This document shows, one piece after another, positions 8,563 to 17,541 of a stretch of 64,000 bases of DNA (position 1 is its first letter; every line of letters starts with the position of its first letter). A model generated the notes under the pieces. That model was given only the letters and a program-made list of their open reading frames with translations, was not told the origin of the DNA and searched no databases. The stretch is taken from positions 1 to 64,000 of the forward strand of contig NZ_LNQB01000060.1 of assembly GCF_001651875.1 (NCBI RefSeq). Direction: 5' to 3'. Position numbers and translations under genes: made by a program. This stretch comes from Sinorhizobium saheli (GTDB lineage Bacteria; Pseudomonadota; Alphaproteobacteria; Rhizobiales; Rhizobiaceae).

Positions 8563-11500
8563 GCTGAAGCGCCCGGCCGCGTGGGCGAGCATCGTGTAGA
8601 CCTTGCCCGTATCGGACGTCAGGTAGGTCTGCGTGATGCGCTTGTCGGGATCATTGCGGGCGACATCGGCGAGCAGCTTTTCGAAATCGGCGATGTAGCG
8701 GTCGACGGCGGTGCGGAATTCCGGTTCGCGGTCGTACTTGCGCTTGATCTCGTCGAACGTCTGCTGGCCCTTGAGGGTGTAGAGCCGGCGGGTGAAGACG
8801 TCGCGCTCGCCGCGCTGGTAGCGGCGCCACAGTTCCACAGAGGCGTCGTGGTCGATCGCCCGGGCGATGTCGACGGAGAGCGAGTTCAGCGACTCGACCA
8901 CGTGACGGGGATTGCGGCTGTCCCCGGTCCGCGCGACGGGCTGGCTTTCCGCCGGACGCGGGCGTGCGGCCGAAGGCTCTTCCTCGCGCGAGGCCGCGCG
9001 CAGCAGGTCGCGCATCCAGCCGCCGCCTTCCTCGGGGCGTTCTTCCGTCGCCGGCGGCCGGGCGGGCTGCAGCGGACGCGTCGCCTGTTCGATGCCGAGG
9101 CTACCGCGCAAGGCGGCCGTAGGAGTTGGCTGCGGCGCGACGGGCTGCGGCGCAGCCGGTTGTGCCGGGGCGGGCTGTTGAACGGCCTGAGCCTGGGGAG
9201 CCGGGGGTGCCGGGGCTGCAGGGGCCGCGGCGGGGGCCGCCTGCTGGCGAACCGGCTGGGCGATCTCCAGCTGCGTCGAGGACTTGCCGATGATCTCGGA
9301 CAGCTCCTGCAGCGCCTTGATCTGTTCGCCGACGGCGCGGCGCATCAGCGCGGCGTTCTCCTTCGCCTCTTCCGGAAGGTCGAAGGCGCCCCGCTTCAAC
9401 TCCTCGCGGGTCATGTCGAGTTCCTTGCGGATCTCGCCGGCGGAGCGGCGGATGTCGTCGGTCGCGCCGCTGAACCGGCCGATCGCCTCGTCGATCGCCT
9501 GACGGACGGCTTCGCGCAGCTGCGTTGCGACGCCGTCGGATTTCTTGCCGCTTTCGGCCAGCAGGCGCTCGACATCGGAGACGGAGGCGCCGATGCTGCC
9601 GCGAAGCCGCGATGCGGCGTCCTTGGCCCGCTCTTCCGCGCTGGCGAAGGCGCCTTCGAGCGACTGGCCGGCTTCCTCGCCGGCCTTGGCAATCGCCTGG
9701 CGCAGCGCTTCGGAGGCGCTGAGAGCGCGACCCTCGACCTGCGACAGCGTCTGGTTGACGTCGGCGAAGGAGGTCTCGACGCCGGAGCGCAGCGTGTCGG
9801 CGATCTGGCGCGACCGTTCCTCGGCACGCGAGAAGACGCCCTCGACCGAGTTGGCGGCCTCGTCGCCCGCCTTCGCGAGCGCGGTGCGCATGGCCTCCGC
9901 CGCTTCCGACGCACGCTGCTCGGTGCTCGAAAGCAGGCGGCCGACATCGGCGAAGGAGGATTGGATGCCGCTGCGCAGGTTGCCGGCGACCTGGCCTGAG
10001 CGCTCCTCGGCGCGCTGGAACGCGCCGTCGACGAAGCCTTCGAGCGCCCGCATCGTCTTTTCGATTTCCTCCGAGCGCTGGACGAGGCCGACGGAAAGCG
10101 TCCTCAGAGCATCCTGGCGCTCCTCGAGCGTGCTGACGAGGTTCGACTGTGCGGCCGCCAGGAGGTTCGAGGCTTGCCCAAGAACCTTTGAATGATCCTC
10201 GAAGCGGCCGACGATTCCTCCGATCTGGGAGAGCGTCGAGCCGGCGATGTCGGAGAGCTTGTCGACCTTGCCCTCGATGAGGCGGGTGGAGGAGGAGAGC
10301 ATGTCGGAGGCATGGCGCGCGGTTTCGGAGACCTTGGCCGCCGTCGCTTCGAGGCGCTGGTCCATGTCGCCGAGGTTGCCGCTCGCCTGATCGATGACGT
10401 TGGCGATCGCCGAGTTGCTTGCGGCGAGCTGGTCGATCAGGCCCATCGCGGTCGACTGCAGCCTGTTCTCGACCATCTTCATGGCCTTGGCCGTTTCCTC
10501 CGCCCGCAGCGAGATGGCGTTCAGCGTCTCGCCCGTCCGCTCCGTGATGGCGTTGACGAGCGCGGCGTTTTCGGCACGCAGGCGGTCGGCGCTTTCCTGC
10601 GTGAGGGCGGCGATGCGCTCGGCCGCTTCCTTGCCGGTGGCCGCATATTGCTCGATGACCGGGCGTGCCTGCTCGTCGATGAGACGCGACAGCTCAAGGG
10701 AACGCCCGGCGAGCATCGAGTTGAGCTCGCGCGTGCTTTCATCGAGCACGCTGCGGATCGACTGGCCGCGCGCGTCGAGCGCCTTTTCCGCATCCGTCAG
10801 GCTCTGCTGGATGCTCTCGGTATGGGTGGCGATCCGGCTGTGTGTCGAGGCGAGGCGGGCGGTCGCCGTGTCCGTTGCGTCGGCGACCGAGCGGGCGAGA
10901 TCGGCATGGCGCGCGGCCGCCGCCGATGCCGTCTCTTCGATCGAGGCCGCGAATTCGGCATTGCGGGCGGCAAGCGCATCGGCGAATTCGGTGCCCGCCT
11001 TGGAGAGGAGGTCCGCCGATTTCGCCGCTTCCGCATCGATCTCCTGGGCGGCATCGCTGACGGCACCGCGCAGGCTGGTGACGAGCGCCGCTGCCTTGCC
11101 CTCGATCGTCCGGTTGACGTTGTCGAGGCCGATATTGAGGGCGCGGTCCATCGTGCCGAGGCGCTCTTCGATGCGGCCGGCGCCAGCCTCGAGGGCGGTC
11201 GAGATGCGGGCGGCTGCCGTTTCGCTCAGCCGGTCGATCTCGCCCACGCGCTCGCCAAGGCTGTCGGCGATCCGCTGGCCGGCATTGTCGACGATGGCGT
11301 TGACGCTGCCGACGCTGCCGCGGATGCGGTCCTCCAGCGAGCCGAGCGTCGTCTCGATCCGGGCGCTGGTATCATCGATGACGGTGCTGACCGTGCCGAC
11401 GCTGCCGCGGACACGGTCCTCGAGCGAACCGAGGCTCGATTCGATCCGGGCACCGGTTTCGTCGAGGCGGCTGTTGATGCTGTTGACCGACAGGTCGACG

Positions 11501-14500
11501 CGGTTGGTGAGCGTGTCGGCCGCGAGGCTGATCTGGTCGGCCGTCTCGGCGAGTTGCTCGGCAATGTTGCCCGTCGTCGAGCGCATGCGCGCATCGAGCG
11601 CCTCCGCACCCCGGTCGATCGCGGCTGCGATCGACGCCTGGCGCTCATCGAGCGACATTTCCAGCATGCTTGCACTGGTCACAACGCTCGTCGCGATGGC
11701 CATCGACTGGTCGGACAGGAGCTCCTCCAGCCGTTCCCGGCCGTCGCCGACGGCGAGGTTGATCGCCTGGATCCGGTCGTCGATGGTCGAGCGGAACTGC
11801 TCGTGCGTCGCGGCCAGCGTTTCACGCAGGTGCTCGGCCCGGCCGGAGAGCGTCTTCTCGATCTCGGCGGCCTTGTCGGCAAGCGATGCGGTCGCCTCGG
11901 AGGTGCGCGCGGTCAGCGCATCGAACGCGCTGGCGCTGCGGTCGACGATGCCGGCGATCGATGCCTGGCGCTCTTCGAGCGACATTTCCAGCATGCTTGC
12001 GCTGGTGGCGAGGGTCGTCGCGATGGCCATCGACTGGTCGGACAGCAGCTCTTCCAGTTGCTCCCGGCCCTGGCCGACGGCGAGGTTGATCGCGTTGATG
12101 CGGTCGTCGAGCGTCGAGCGGATCTGCTCGTGGGTCGAGGTCAGCGTTTCGCGCAGGTGGTCGGCCCTGCCGGACAGCGTCTGTTCGATTTCGGCCGCCT
12201 TGCCGGCGAGGGAAGCGGTTGCTTCGGAGGTGCGGGCGGTGAGCGCCTCGGCGATTTCCGCGCTGGTGCCCGTCAGGGCGTCGGAAATCTTGCCGACGCG
12301 CGTGCTCAGGTCCTCGGCGATGCGGGCGCTCGTGTCGGTCAGGGTATCGGCGATCTGGCTGACGCGGCCGCCGAGGTTCTCGGCAACCTCCGACACGCTT
12401 TGCGAGAGCCGGTTCTCGATCTCGCCGACGCGATCGGTCATGGTCTCGGCAACGGCCATGGCGCGGAACGTCAGGTTGTCGGCGACATCCTCGGCATGGC
12501 GGCTGAGCGTGTCCGCCATTTCGTTGGCGCGCGCCGACATGGTCGAGTTGATCTCGGCGGCGCGCTCGGAAAGCACGCCGTCGAGTGCCGACGTCTGGCC
12601 GGCGAGCGCATCGGTAATCGCCTGGCCGCGCTGCGACAGAACGCCGTCAAGCGCCGAGGTCTGGCTGGAGAGCGCGTCGGAGATCGCCTGGCCGCGCTCG
12701 GAAAGGACGCGCTCCAGCCGCTCCGTGGTGCCGCCGAGGGTGTCTTCGATCAGGCTCGTGCCGGTGGCAAGGGCCGTCGAGATCGCGGCGGTACGCTCCG
12801 AAAGCGTGTTGTCGAGGCGATGCTGGCTCGCGGCGATGGCGCTGGTGATCTCGTCGGTCGAGCCGGTGAGCGTCTGCTCGATGCGCTCATGGGCCGATTG
12901 CAGGCCGTCGATGAAGGCGGATGTACGCGAATCCAGCCCCTCGGTCAGGCGCTGCTCGCTGGTCGCAAGGGCAGTGGCGAGCTGATCGGCGCGCTGGCCG
13001 AAACCGTTCTCGATCCGATCCTGCGCCTGCGTCAGGGCCCCCATCAGGGACGTTGTCTTCTCCGTGAGCACGTCATCGATTCGGCTGTGGGCACTGCCGA
13101 TGAGGTTGCCGAGCTCGCTCGTGCGGCTGCCGATCGTTTCCTCGATGAAGTCCTGGGTTGCGCCGAGGGCGGTTGCCAGGGTCAGCGACTGATCGGAAAG
13201 CGCCGAGCCGATCTTTTCGACGCTGCTGTCGAGCGCGCTGCCGATCGCCTCGGAGCCGCCGGACACGGTCTCGTTGATCCGATGGAGGCTCTCCATCAGT
13301 TTGGTGTCGAGCTGGCTTGCCCGCTTGTCGAAGGCGCTTGCGAATTCCTGGAAGCGCTCGTCGAAAGCCGTCGCCAGCTGGCCGACGGTCGTCTGCAGCT
13401 TCTCTTCGAAGAAGCCGCCGCGCAGATCGAGATCCATGATCGCGTCGTCCGCACTCGACTTGAGGCTCTGGCGGAAGCTCGCGCCCTTCTCGTCGAGAGC
13501 GGCGTTGAGCGTTGCGAGCATCTCGTCGAGGCCGCCGGTGATCGCCTGCTGGCCGACATGCAGGCTCTCGTTGAGGTCACGCGTGCGGGCGATCAGTGTC
13601 TCGTTGAGCTGGCGTGCGCGCTCGTTGAGAGCGGCGTTGAGTTTCTCGGTGTTGGCGTCGAGCGTCGAGGCGCGGGTCTCGAACTGGCTGAGCAATTGCT
13701 CACCGCGCTTCGTCAGGTTCTCGCTGACTGCGTCGAGGCGCGCATCGAATTCGTTGCTGAGGGCCGTGCTTGCGCTCGACAGGCCGGAAAGCAGCGCGTC
13801 GGTCCGCGTGGACAGCATCGTGCCCAGCGTCTCAAGCGCATGGCCGGATTTCTCCGAAAGCGCAGCCGCGCGCGTATCGATCAGCGACGCGAAGGCTTCG
13901 CCGGAGAGCGCGATGCGCGAAGCGATGTCTTCGCTGGCGAGCTCCAGATCATCCTTCAGCTTGCCGTGCGCTCCGGCGATTGCCGAGCGGATTCGTTCCG
14001 AATGGCCGATGATCGCCTCGCGCTCGAGCCCGAGTTCCTGGACGAGCGTGCGGACGCGCAATTCGTTTTCGCTGTAGCTGCGTTCAAGCGCGCTGACTTC
14101 GGAATGAACGAGCGCTTCGAGCTCCGTTGCCCGGGCGATGGTGCGTTCGATGCCCTCGTTCATCGCCGAGACTTCGCGCCGGACCGCCTGGCCGACCGTC
14201 ATCACCCGGTCCGCGGCGGTCGTTTCCGGTTCCGCCAGCCGCAAGGCGACCTCAGCCATCGAGCGCGCCGCATTGCGCAATTCCTGCGCCCTCGCGATCA
14301 TGATGGCGAAGGAGAAGAAGAGCATGACGGGCAGGGCGATGCCGATCAGGATGCCGATGGCGCCAGGCATGGCCGCGAGGTCACCGAGAGAGCGGATCTG
14401 CCAGAGCTGCGGCGCGTAGAGGAGATGGGCGACACCGATGCCGGCTGCCGTCCAGGCCAGCGACACGAGCGCGGCGACGCGGATCGCCGCCCGGCTGGAG

Positions 14501-14838
14501 CGGACTTCGAGCGCGCGAAGCATGGCGGCAGGCGATCTGCGCGTATCGTCGTTGGCAGGCGCAAGCGGGGGCTGCTTCGGCGCGGGTTCCGGGGCGAGGT
14601 TGCGCGGCGCTTCCACCGTCCGCGCCGGCCTTGGCGCTTCTTGCGGCGCTTTCGTGGCGCGCGCCTGATCCGCTGCGCCGGTCTGCCTCTTCGGCGCCGA
14701 CGCCTTTTCCTCGGGCTCGTCCAGAGAAGTCTTGTCGTCCAGGGCCGACTTCAAGTCGTCAAAGTCGATCTTCAGGGCTGCTTCCAGCGCCTGAAATGCC
14801 TTTTCGTCTATCGACTCGTTGCTCTTCTTCGTCGCCAT
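8560..14838 (-). CDS. Giant membrane-anchored coiled-coil protein of unknown function
   Basis: About 2,092 residues. The start at 14838 (MATKKSNES) follows an AGGCG-like site; a longer in-frame extension to 14955 looks non-coding. Layout: an acidic then Pro/Ala-rich cytoplasmic lead (1-115), two membrane helices (about 118-141 and 158-183), then roughly 1,600 residues of heptad-rich coiled coil built of degenerate repeats containing phrases such as ALSERG, LEERQASI and SARIE. A Pro/Ala/Gln-rich linker follows, then a compact C-terminal domain of about 115 residues with RRYQRGERDVFTRRLY. With two helices the long part should be cytoplasmic. Such proteins in rhizobia are often labelled apolipoprotein- or kinesin-like only because of coiled-coil similarity. 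A scaffold or cell-envelope/division role is speculation. Confidence 0.85.
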   Translation of the reverse strand: MATKKSNESIDEKAFQALEAALKIDFDDLKSALDDKTSLDEPEEKASAPKRQTGAADQARATKAPQEAPRPARTVEAPRNLAPEPAPKQPPLAPANDDTRRSPAAMLRALEVRSSRAAIRVAALVSLAWTAAGIGVAHLLYAPQLWQIRSLGDLAAMPGAIGILIGIALPVMLFFSFAIMIARAQELRNAARSMAEVALRLAEPETTAADRVMTVGQAVRREVSAMNEGIERTIARATELEALVHSEVSALERSYSENELRVRTLVQELGLEREAIIGHSERIRSAIAGAHGKLKDDLELASEDIASRIALSGEAFASLIDTRAAALSEKSGHALETLGTMLSTRTDALLSGLSSASTALSNEFDARLDAVSENLTKRGEQLLSQFETRASTLDANTEKLNAALNERARQLNETLIARTRDLNESLHVGQQAITGGLDEMLATLNAALDEKGASFRQSLKSSADDAIMDLDLRGGFFEEKLQTTVGQLATAFDERFQEFASAFDKRASQLDTKLMESLHRINETVSGGSEAIGSALDSSVEKIGSALSDQSLTLATALGATQDFIEETIGSRTSELGNLIGSAHSRIDDVLTEKTTSLMGALTQAQDRIENGFGQRADQLATALATSEQRLTEGLDSRTSAFIDGLQSAHERIEQTLTGSTDEITSAIAASQHRLDNTLSERTAAISTALATGTSLIEDTLGGTTERLERVLSERGQAISDALSSQTSALDGVLSQRGQAITDALAGQTSALDGVLSERAAEINSTMSARANEMADTLSRHAEDVADNLTFRAMAVAETMTDRVGEIENRLSQSVSEVAENLGGRVSQIADTLTDTSARIAEDLSTRVGKISDALTGTSAEIAEALTARTSEATASLAGKAAEIEQTLSGRADHLRETLTSTHEQIRSTLDDRINAINLAVGQGREQLEELLSDQSMAIATTLATSASMLEMSLEERQASIAGIVDRSASAFDALTARTSEATASLADKAAEIEKTLSGRAEHLRETLAATHEQFRSTIDDRIQAINLAVGDGRERLEELLSDQSMAIATSVVTSASMLEMSLDERQASIAAAIDRGAEALDARMRSTTGNIAEQLAETADQISLAADTLTNRVDLSVNSINSRLDETGARIESSLGSLEDRVRGSVGTVSTVIDDTSARIETTLGSLEDRIRGSVGSVNAIVDNAGQRIADSLGERVGEIDRLSETAAARISTALEAGAGRIEERLGTMDRALNIGLDNVNRTIEGKAAALVTSLRGAVSDAAQEIDAEAAKSADLLSKAGTEFADALAARNAEFAASIEETASAAAARHADLARSVADATDTATARLASTHSRIATHTESIQQSLTDAEKALDARGQSIRSVLDESTRELNSMLAGRSLELSRLIDEQARPVIEQYAATGKEAAERIAALTQESADRLRAENAALVNAITERTGETLNAISLRAEETAKAMKMVENRLQSTAMGLIDQLAASNSAIANVIDQASGNLGDMDQRLEATAAKVSETARHASDMLSSSTRLIEGKVDKLSDIAGSTLSQIGGIVGRFEDHSKVLGQASNLLAAAQSNLVSTLEERQDALRTLSVGLVQRSEEIEKTMRALEGFVDGAFQRAEERSGQVAGNLRSGIQSSFADVGRLLSSTEQRASEAAEAMRTALAKAGDEAANSVEGVFSRAEERSRQIADTLRSGVETSFADVNQTLSQVEGRALSASEALRQAIAKAGEEAGQSLEGAFASAEERAKDAASRLRGSIGASVSDVERLLAESGKKSDGVATQLREAVRQAIDEAIGRFSGATDDIRRSAGEIRKELDMTREELKRGAFDLPEEAKENAALMRRAVGEQIKALQELSEIIGKSSTQLEIAQPVRQQAAPAAAPAAPAPPAPQAQAVQQPAPAQPAAPQPVAPQPTPTAALRGSLGIEQATRPLQPARPPATEERPEEGGGWMRDLLRAASREEEPSAARPRPAESQPVARTGDSRNPRHVVESLNSLSVDIARAIDHDASVELWRRYQRGERDVFTRRLYTLKGQQTFDEIKRKYDREPEFRTAVDRYIADFEKLLADVARNDPDKRITQTYLTSDTGKVYTMLAHAAGRFS
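11600..12253 (-). repeat. 327-bp tandem duplication inside the giant gene
   Basis: Two adjacent units of 327 bases (109 codons), roughly 11600-11926 and 11927-12253. Landmarks recur at exactly this distance: the codons for RTSEATASLA at about 12225 and 11898, and the codons for MLEMSL(E/D)ERQASI at about 11961 and 11634. The DNA is strongly similar, with mostly scattered substitutions and no frame disruption, pointing to a fairly recent in-frame duplication. Confidence 0.85.
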
Positions 14839-15339
14839 AAGGATACGCCTCACTACTATTGCCGGCCGATGGCTGCCTTGCCGGCACCGCAAAGCGCCGC
14901 GAGACATCCTAGACGGGTCGGTGGCCGCAGGGTGCGCGCATGAAAATCGCGCCAACCCGACCGGTCACCCATTGTATCGCCTCGATGGATAGCCCTTGCC
15001 TGCACCTTGCGACACCGTGCGCGCAGCTTATCCACCAGAACAGTTGCCATTTTCATATGCAGGCCTGCTCCTAATCGTATCGTAGTGACACATTAGCCAG
15101 GTTCTTACAATTAAGAGCAATCCGCATTCGCTAAAATCCTAACGAATTCTTAACGGCAGCAGCGCCTTCCGGCCCGAAAAGGCAAGGAAATCAGCCCGTT
15201 TAATGACCGTTAACCATTTCTCCAAATTTCTGTCGTCATTGCGTGGCGCTTTAAGCGGATGCGAAGCGCCATCCGCCGATGATGCCTGTCTGAAAACGGT
15301 GCGATCGGACGATCGACACGGGATCACAGGAGCGAGCCC
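14839..15339. other. Divergent intergenic region between the giant gene and hpt
   Basis: About 500 bases, more AT-rich than the surroundings between 15060 and 15240. It must carry promoters for both directions. It contains several TTAAC-type words (near 15139-15154 and 15201-15215). I see no gene here; in-frame ATGs within 14839-14955 belong to an implausible extension of the giant gene. Confidence 0.45.
15139..15154. promoter_or_regulatory. Possible CtrA-like site
   Basis: CTAA followed by seven bases and TTAAC, one mismatch from the alphaproteobacterial CtrA consensus TTAA-N7-TTAAC. A further pair, TTAA-N6-TTAAC, lies near 15200 but has the wrong spacing. Only suggestive. Confidence 0.25.
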
Positions 15340-15708
15340 ATGGCGGCACTCATGATGGCCTTCGAGGCACCCGATAGCCCTGGAAGCGTTTCGGCTCAGT
15401 CACGGAAGCCGATCGATCTCGCGCATCTCGCCAACCAGACGATGGGAGACCAAAGCCTCGAGGCGGAGGTGCTCCGGCTCTTCGCGCGGCAGGCGCGTCT
15501 GGCGATGGCCGAGATGACGAATGGCGATACCGACCGCCGTGGCCAGGCGGCGCACCGGCTGAAGGGCGCCGCTCTCGCGGTCGGTGCGACTTGCGTCGCC
15601 GATGCTGCGGCCGCGGTCGAAGAGCAGCCGGGAGATGCGATGCGGCTGAACGGACTGGCCGCAGCCGTTCTGGAGGCCGAACTCTTCATCCTCAAGCTTT
15701 GCCGTTGA
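15340..15708 (+). CDS. Hpt-domain (histidine phosphotransfer) protein
   Basis: 122-residue protein with a single Hpt four-helix domain. The phosphoacceptor is H72 in the motif AHRLKGAAL, the standard HxLKG signature. It would relay phosphate between a hybrid histidine kinase and a response regulator in the cytoplasm. No kinase or regulator is adjacent, so it is an orphan; CckA, encoded 10 kb away, is a hybrid kinase, but it normally works with ChpT, which has a different fold organisation. A GGAG ribosome binding site precedes the ATG. The N-terminal 20 residues look disordered. Confidence 0.85.
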   Translation: MAALMMAFEAPDSPGSVSAQSRKPIDLAHLANQTMGDQSLEAEVLRLFARQARLAMAEMTNGDTDRRGQAAHRLKGAALAVGATCVADAAAAVEEQPGDAMRLNGLAAAVLEAELFILKLCR

Positions 15709-15890
15709 CTTCAGCTTCGTCGGGCAGGGCCCTACTGGCACACGGCTGCCAGCTCGGGCGGTGGGCCTTCATGTTGACTGGTCGGCGGATTTGTTGGAAG
15801 AACGGTGCCTGAATTCAACGCCGCGGCGCGCCTCTCCAGCAGGATCCTGCGCCGGCCGGCCGTTCCCATCAATTCGTTCCGGAAAGAAAA

Positions 15891-16211
15891 ATGACAAAAC
15901 TTACGATCGTCGCCTTTGACGGCACGCGCCACGAACTCGACGTCGAGGATGGCACCACGGTCATGGAGAACGCGATCCGCAATTCGGTCCCCGGGATCGA
16001 GGCGGAATGCGGCGGCGCCTGCGCTTGTGCGACCTGTCATGTCTATGTCGACGAGGCCTGGGCGGCCCAGGTCGGCGCTCCGGAGGCGATGGAAGAGGAC
16101 ATGCTGGATTTCGCCTATGACGTGCGACCGACCTCGCGGCTGTCCTGCCAGATCAAGATGAGCGAAGCCCTGGACGGGCTGGTCGTTCACGTTCCCGAAC
16201 GCCAGGCCTGA
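15891..16211 (+). CDS. 2Fe-2S ferredoxin, adrenodoxin/putidaredoxin type
   Basis: 106-residue electron carrier. The cluster cysteines C40, C46, C49 and C86 show the spacing C-x5-C-x2-C-x36-C typical of adrenodoxin and putidaredoxin-type ferredoxins, in the sequence CGGACACATC and later RLSC. Rhizobial homologues are called FdxB or FdxA inconsistently, so I give no symbol. Likely partners are a ferredoxin reductase and a P450 or Fe-S assembly enzyme; none is nearby. GGAAAG lies upstream of the ATG. About 180 bases separate it from hpt. Confidence 0.93.
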   Translation: MTKLTIVAFDGTRHELDVEDGTTVMENAIRNSVPGIEAECGGACACATCHVYVDEAWAAQVGAPEAMEEDMLDFAYDVRPTSRLSCQIKMSEALDGLVVHVPERQA

Positions 16212-16257
16212 ACCTCGCGGGTCACGTTCCGACTTTCCTAGCGCTCGCCTGCCTGAC

Positions 16258-16295
16258 AAAAAAAGCCTCGCCGGTCGGTCGACGAGCGAGGCTAG
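16258..16295 (-). terminator. Rho-independent terminator acting on the minus strand
   Basis: On the minus strand an eight-base stem AGCCTCGC/GCGAGGCT is followed by seven T. On the plus strand (ferredoxin direction) there is no T run. The nearest annotated minus-strand gene ends about 440 bases away, so this terminator may serve an unannotated transcript. Confidence 0.7.
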
Positions 16296-16450
16296 GAGGG
16301 CGCATCGCACACAGATGAGGGAGGGAACATCTGCTGCACCAGGACACGCCAGGAGAACCCATGCTGCTTCATCATCCGGTTATTGCTTCAGTATCCGGAA
16401 AGCAATGAAGCCAAACTCAAGCAGGCCGACCTCAAAACGCAAGGTCTCAG
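16296..16450 (-). ncRNA. Candidate small RNA (hypothetical)
   Basis: Minus-strand sequence ending at the terminator at 16258-16295. It contains two C-rich words, CCCTCCCTC near 16316-16324 and CCCTCC near 16297, that could pair with ribosome binding sites, and a small hairpin TTGCTT/AAGCAA near 16383-16404. A CTTGAG word near 16420 could be a -35 box. No coding potential is apparent. Boundaries are guesses; the whole gap 16212-16733 otherwise lacks a gene. Confidence 0.3.
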
Positions 16451-16733
16451 TCTTGTTCCGCAATTCAACGTCGACTGCATCGAGCAGTTGAACTTTTATT
16501 CCTCTGCTCGTTTCATGATTTCAATATAGCTGAGTCGCACACCGGCCGCTATCATAAGATTCAGCCAATAAAATACTGTGGGTTTCCGAGTTTTTCTTGG
16601 AAGGCGAAGGTGTGAACCACGCACTTCTTGAGGCGACGCTGTCGGCCGCGCTCGTGATGCGCACGCGCCGCCGACGGCGTTCTGCGTGAGGAATGGGCAG
16701 GGGCCATAATGGGCAGGGGCTATGTGGCGCGGT

Positions 16734-17363
16734 TCAGCGAGCGCCCTTCTTCAGGCCATCGAGGCGGTATTGGAGCAATCGGATCATGCGACGGTCGAAG
16801 TTCGCGGCTTCCGTGCGGTCGAAACGCGCCTGATCCTTGTCGTGGCTTGCGACCTCCGCGGCGCTCACCTCCGCGACCCGGGCCTGCATGCGATCGCAAT
16901 CATTTTCGGGCCGCAAATCGAGAAGCGCTTTTTCCATCTGGCGCGCATGGATGCGGGCGATCTCCGCGTGACGTTCCTCGTGACGCTTTATGTCGCTTGC
17001 GAGCGTGTCCCAGACCAGGGCGAGGTCGCGCCCCGCCTGCTTGCGGTACTTCCAGCGCGGCAGGATGATGCGGGTATTGAGCGTGACGCGCGCCGAGCCG
17101 ACCGCACATTGTCCACTGCGGCTGACATAGGTGACCGTGCCGCCGAACTTGATCCGCGTCGCGCCGGGATGGCGCGCTCCCGTGCTCTTCATCAAGGGGC
17201 CAGCGGTCGACAGCGCCTTGTCGAGTTCAGCGGCGGTGCGTCCGCCGACGGAAAAATAGGATACGCTCTTGCTGATAAGGGTTTCGCCCGAGGCGCCGCC
17301 GAGCGGGACGCCGACCAGCAAGGCAACCAGGGCGGCTCTTAGCGAAGCGTGTACTCGGCACAT
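16734..17363 (-). CDS. DUF922-family secreted putative zinc peptidase
   Basis: 209 residues with an N-terminal signal sequence (hydrophobic to about residue 25) and a classic zinc-binding HExxH motif, H128-E-E-R-H132, in the context DIKRHEERHAEIARIH. This fits the DUF922 family of exported proteins with predicted metallopeptidase activity; enzymatic activity is inferred from the motif only. Two cysteines (about 86 and 156) could form a periplasmic disulfide. It runs divergently from the folate operon, with a 178-base shared upstream region containing a CACGTT/AACGTG inverted repeat near 17481-17499. Confidence 0.8.
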   Translation of the reverse strand: MCRVHASLRAALVALLVGVPLGGASGETLISKSVSYFSVGGRTAAELDKALSTAGPLMKSTGARHPGATRIKFGGTVTYVSRSGQCAVGSARVTLNTRIILPRWKYRKQAGRDLALVWDTLASDIKRHEERHAEIARIHARQMEKALLDLRPENDCDRMQARVAEVSAAEVASHDKDQARFDRTEAANFDRRMIRLLQYRLDGLKKGAR

Positions 17364-17541
17364 GGAGGCATGTTCTCGTCGATTGAACTTTGTTCAAGCT
17401 TGGGGCATAGCCGACGCCAGCGCAACACAAATCGGCCGCGGCCATGCCGACAATTTGCGGGATACAAAAGGAAGATGCGCTAACACGTTATTTTGAAACG
17501 TGATTGCCGGCGCCTTCTGGACACTCACGGATCGGAAGACC

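Noticed and set aside
10192-14943. Very long plus-strand open frames (over 1,500 codons, and another of 863 codons at 10394-12985) opposite the giant gene
   Set aside because: They mirror the codon bias and repeats of the minus-strand coiled-coil gene, are rich in Arg, Gly and Ala or Ser and Arg without domains, and have no ribosome binding sites. The minus strand has membrane helices and a coherent protein.
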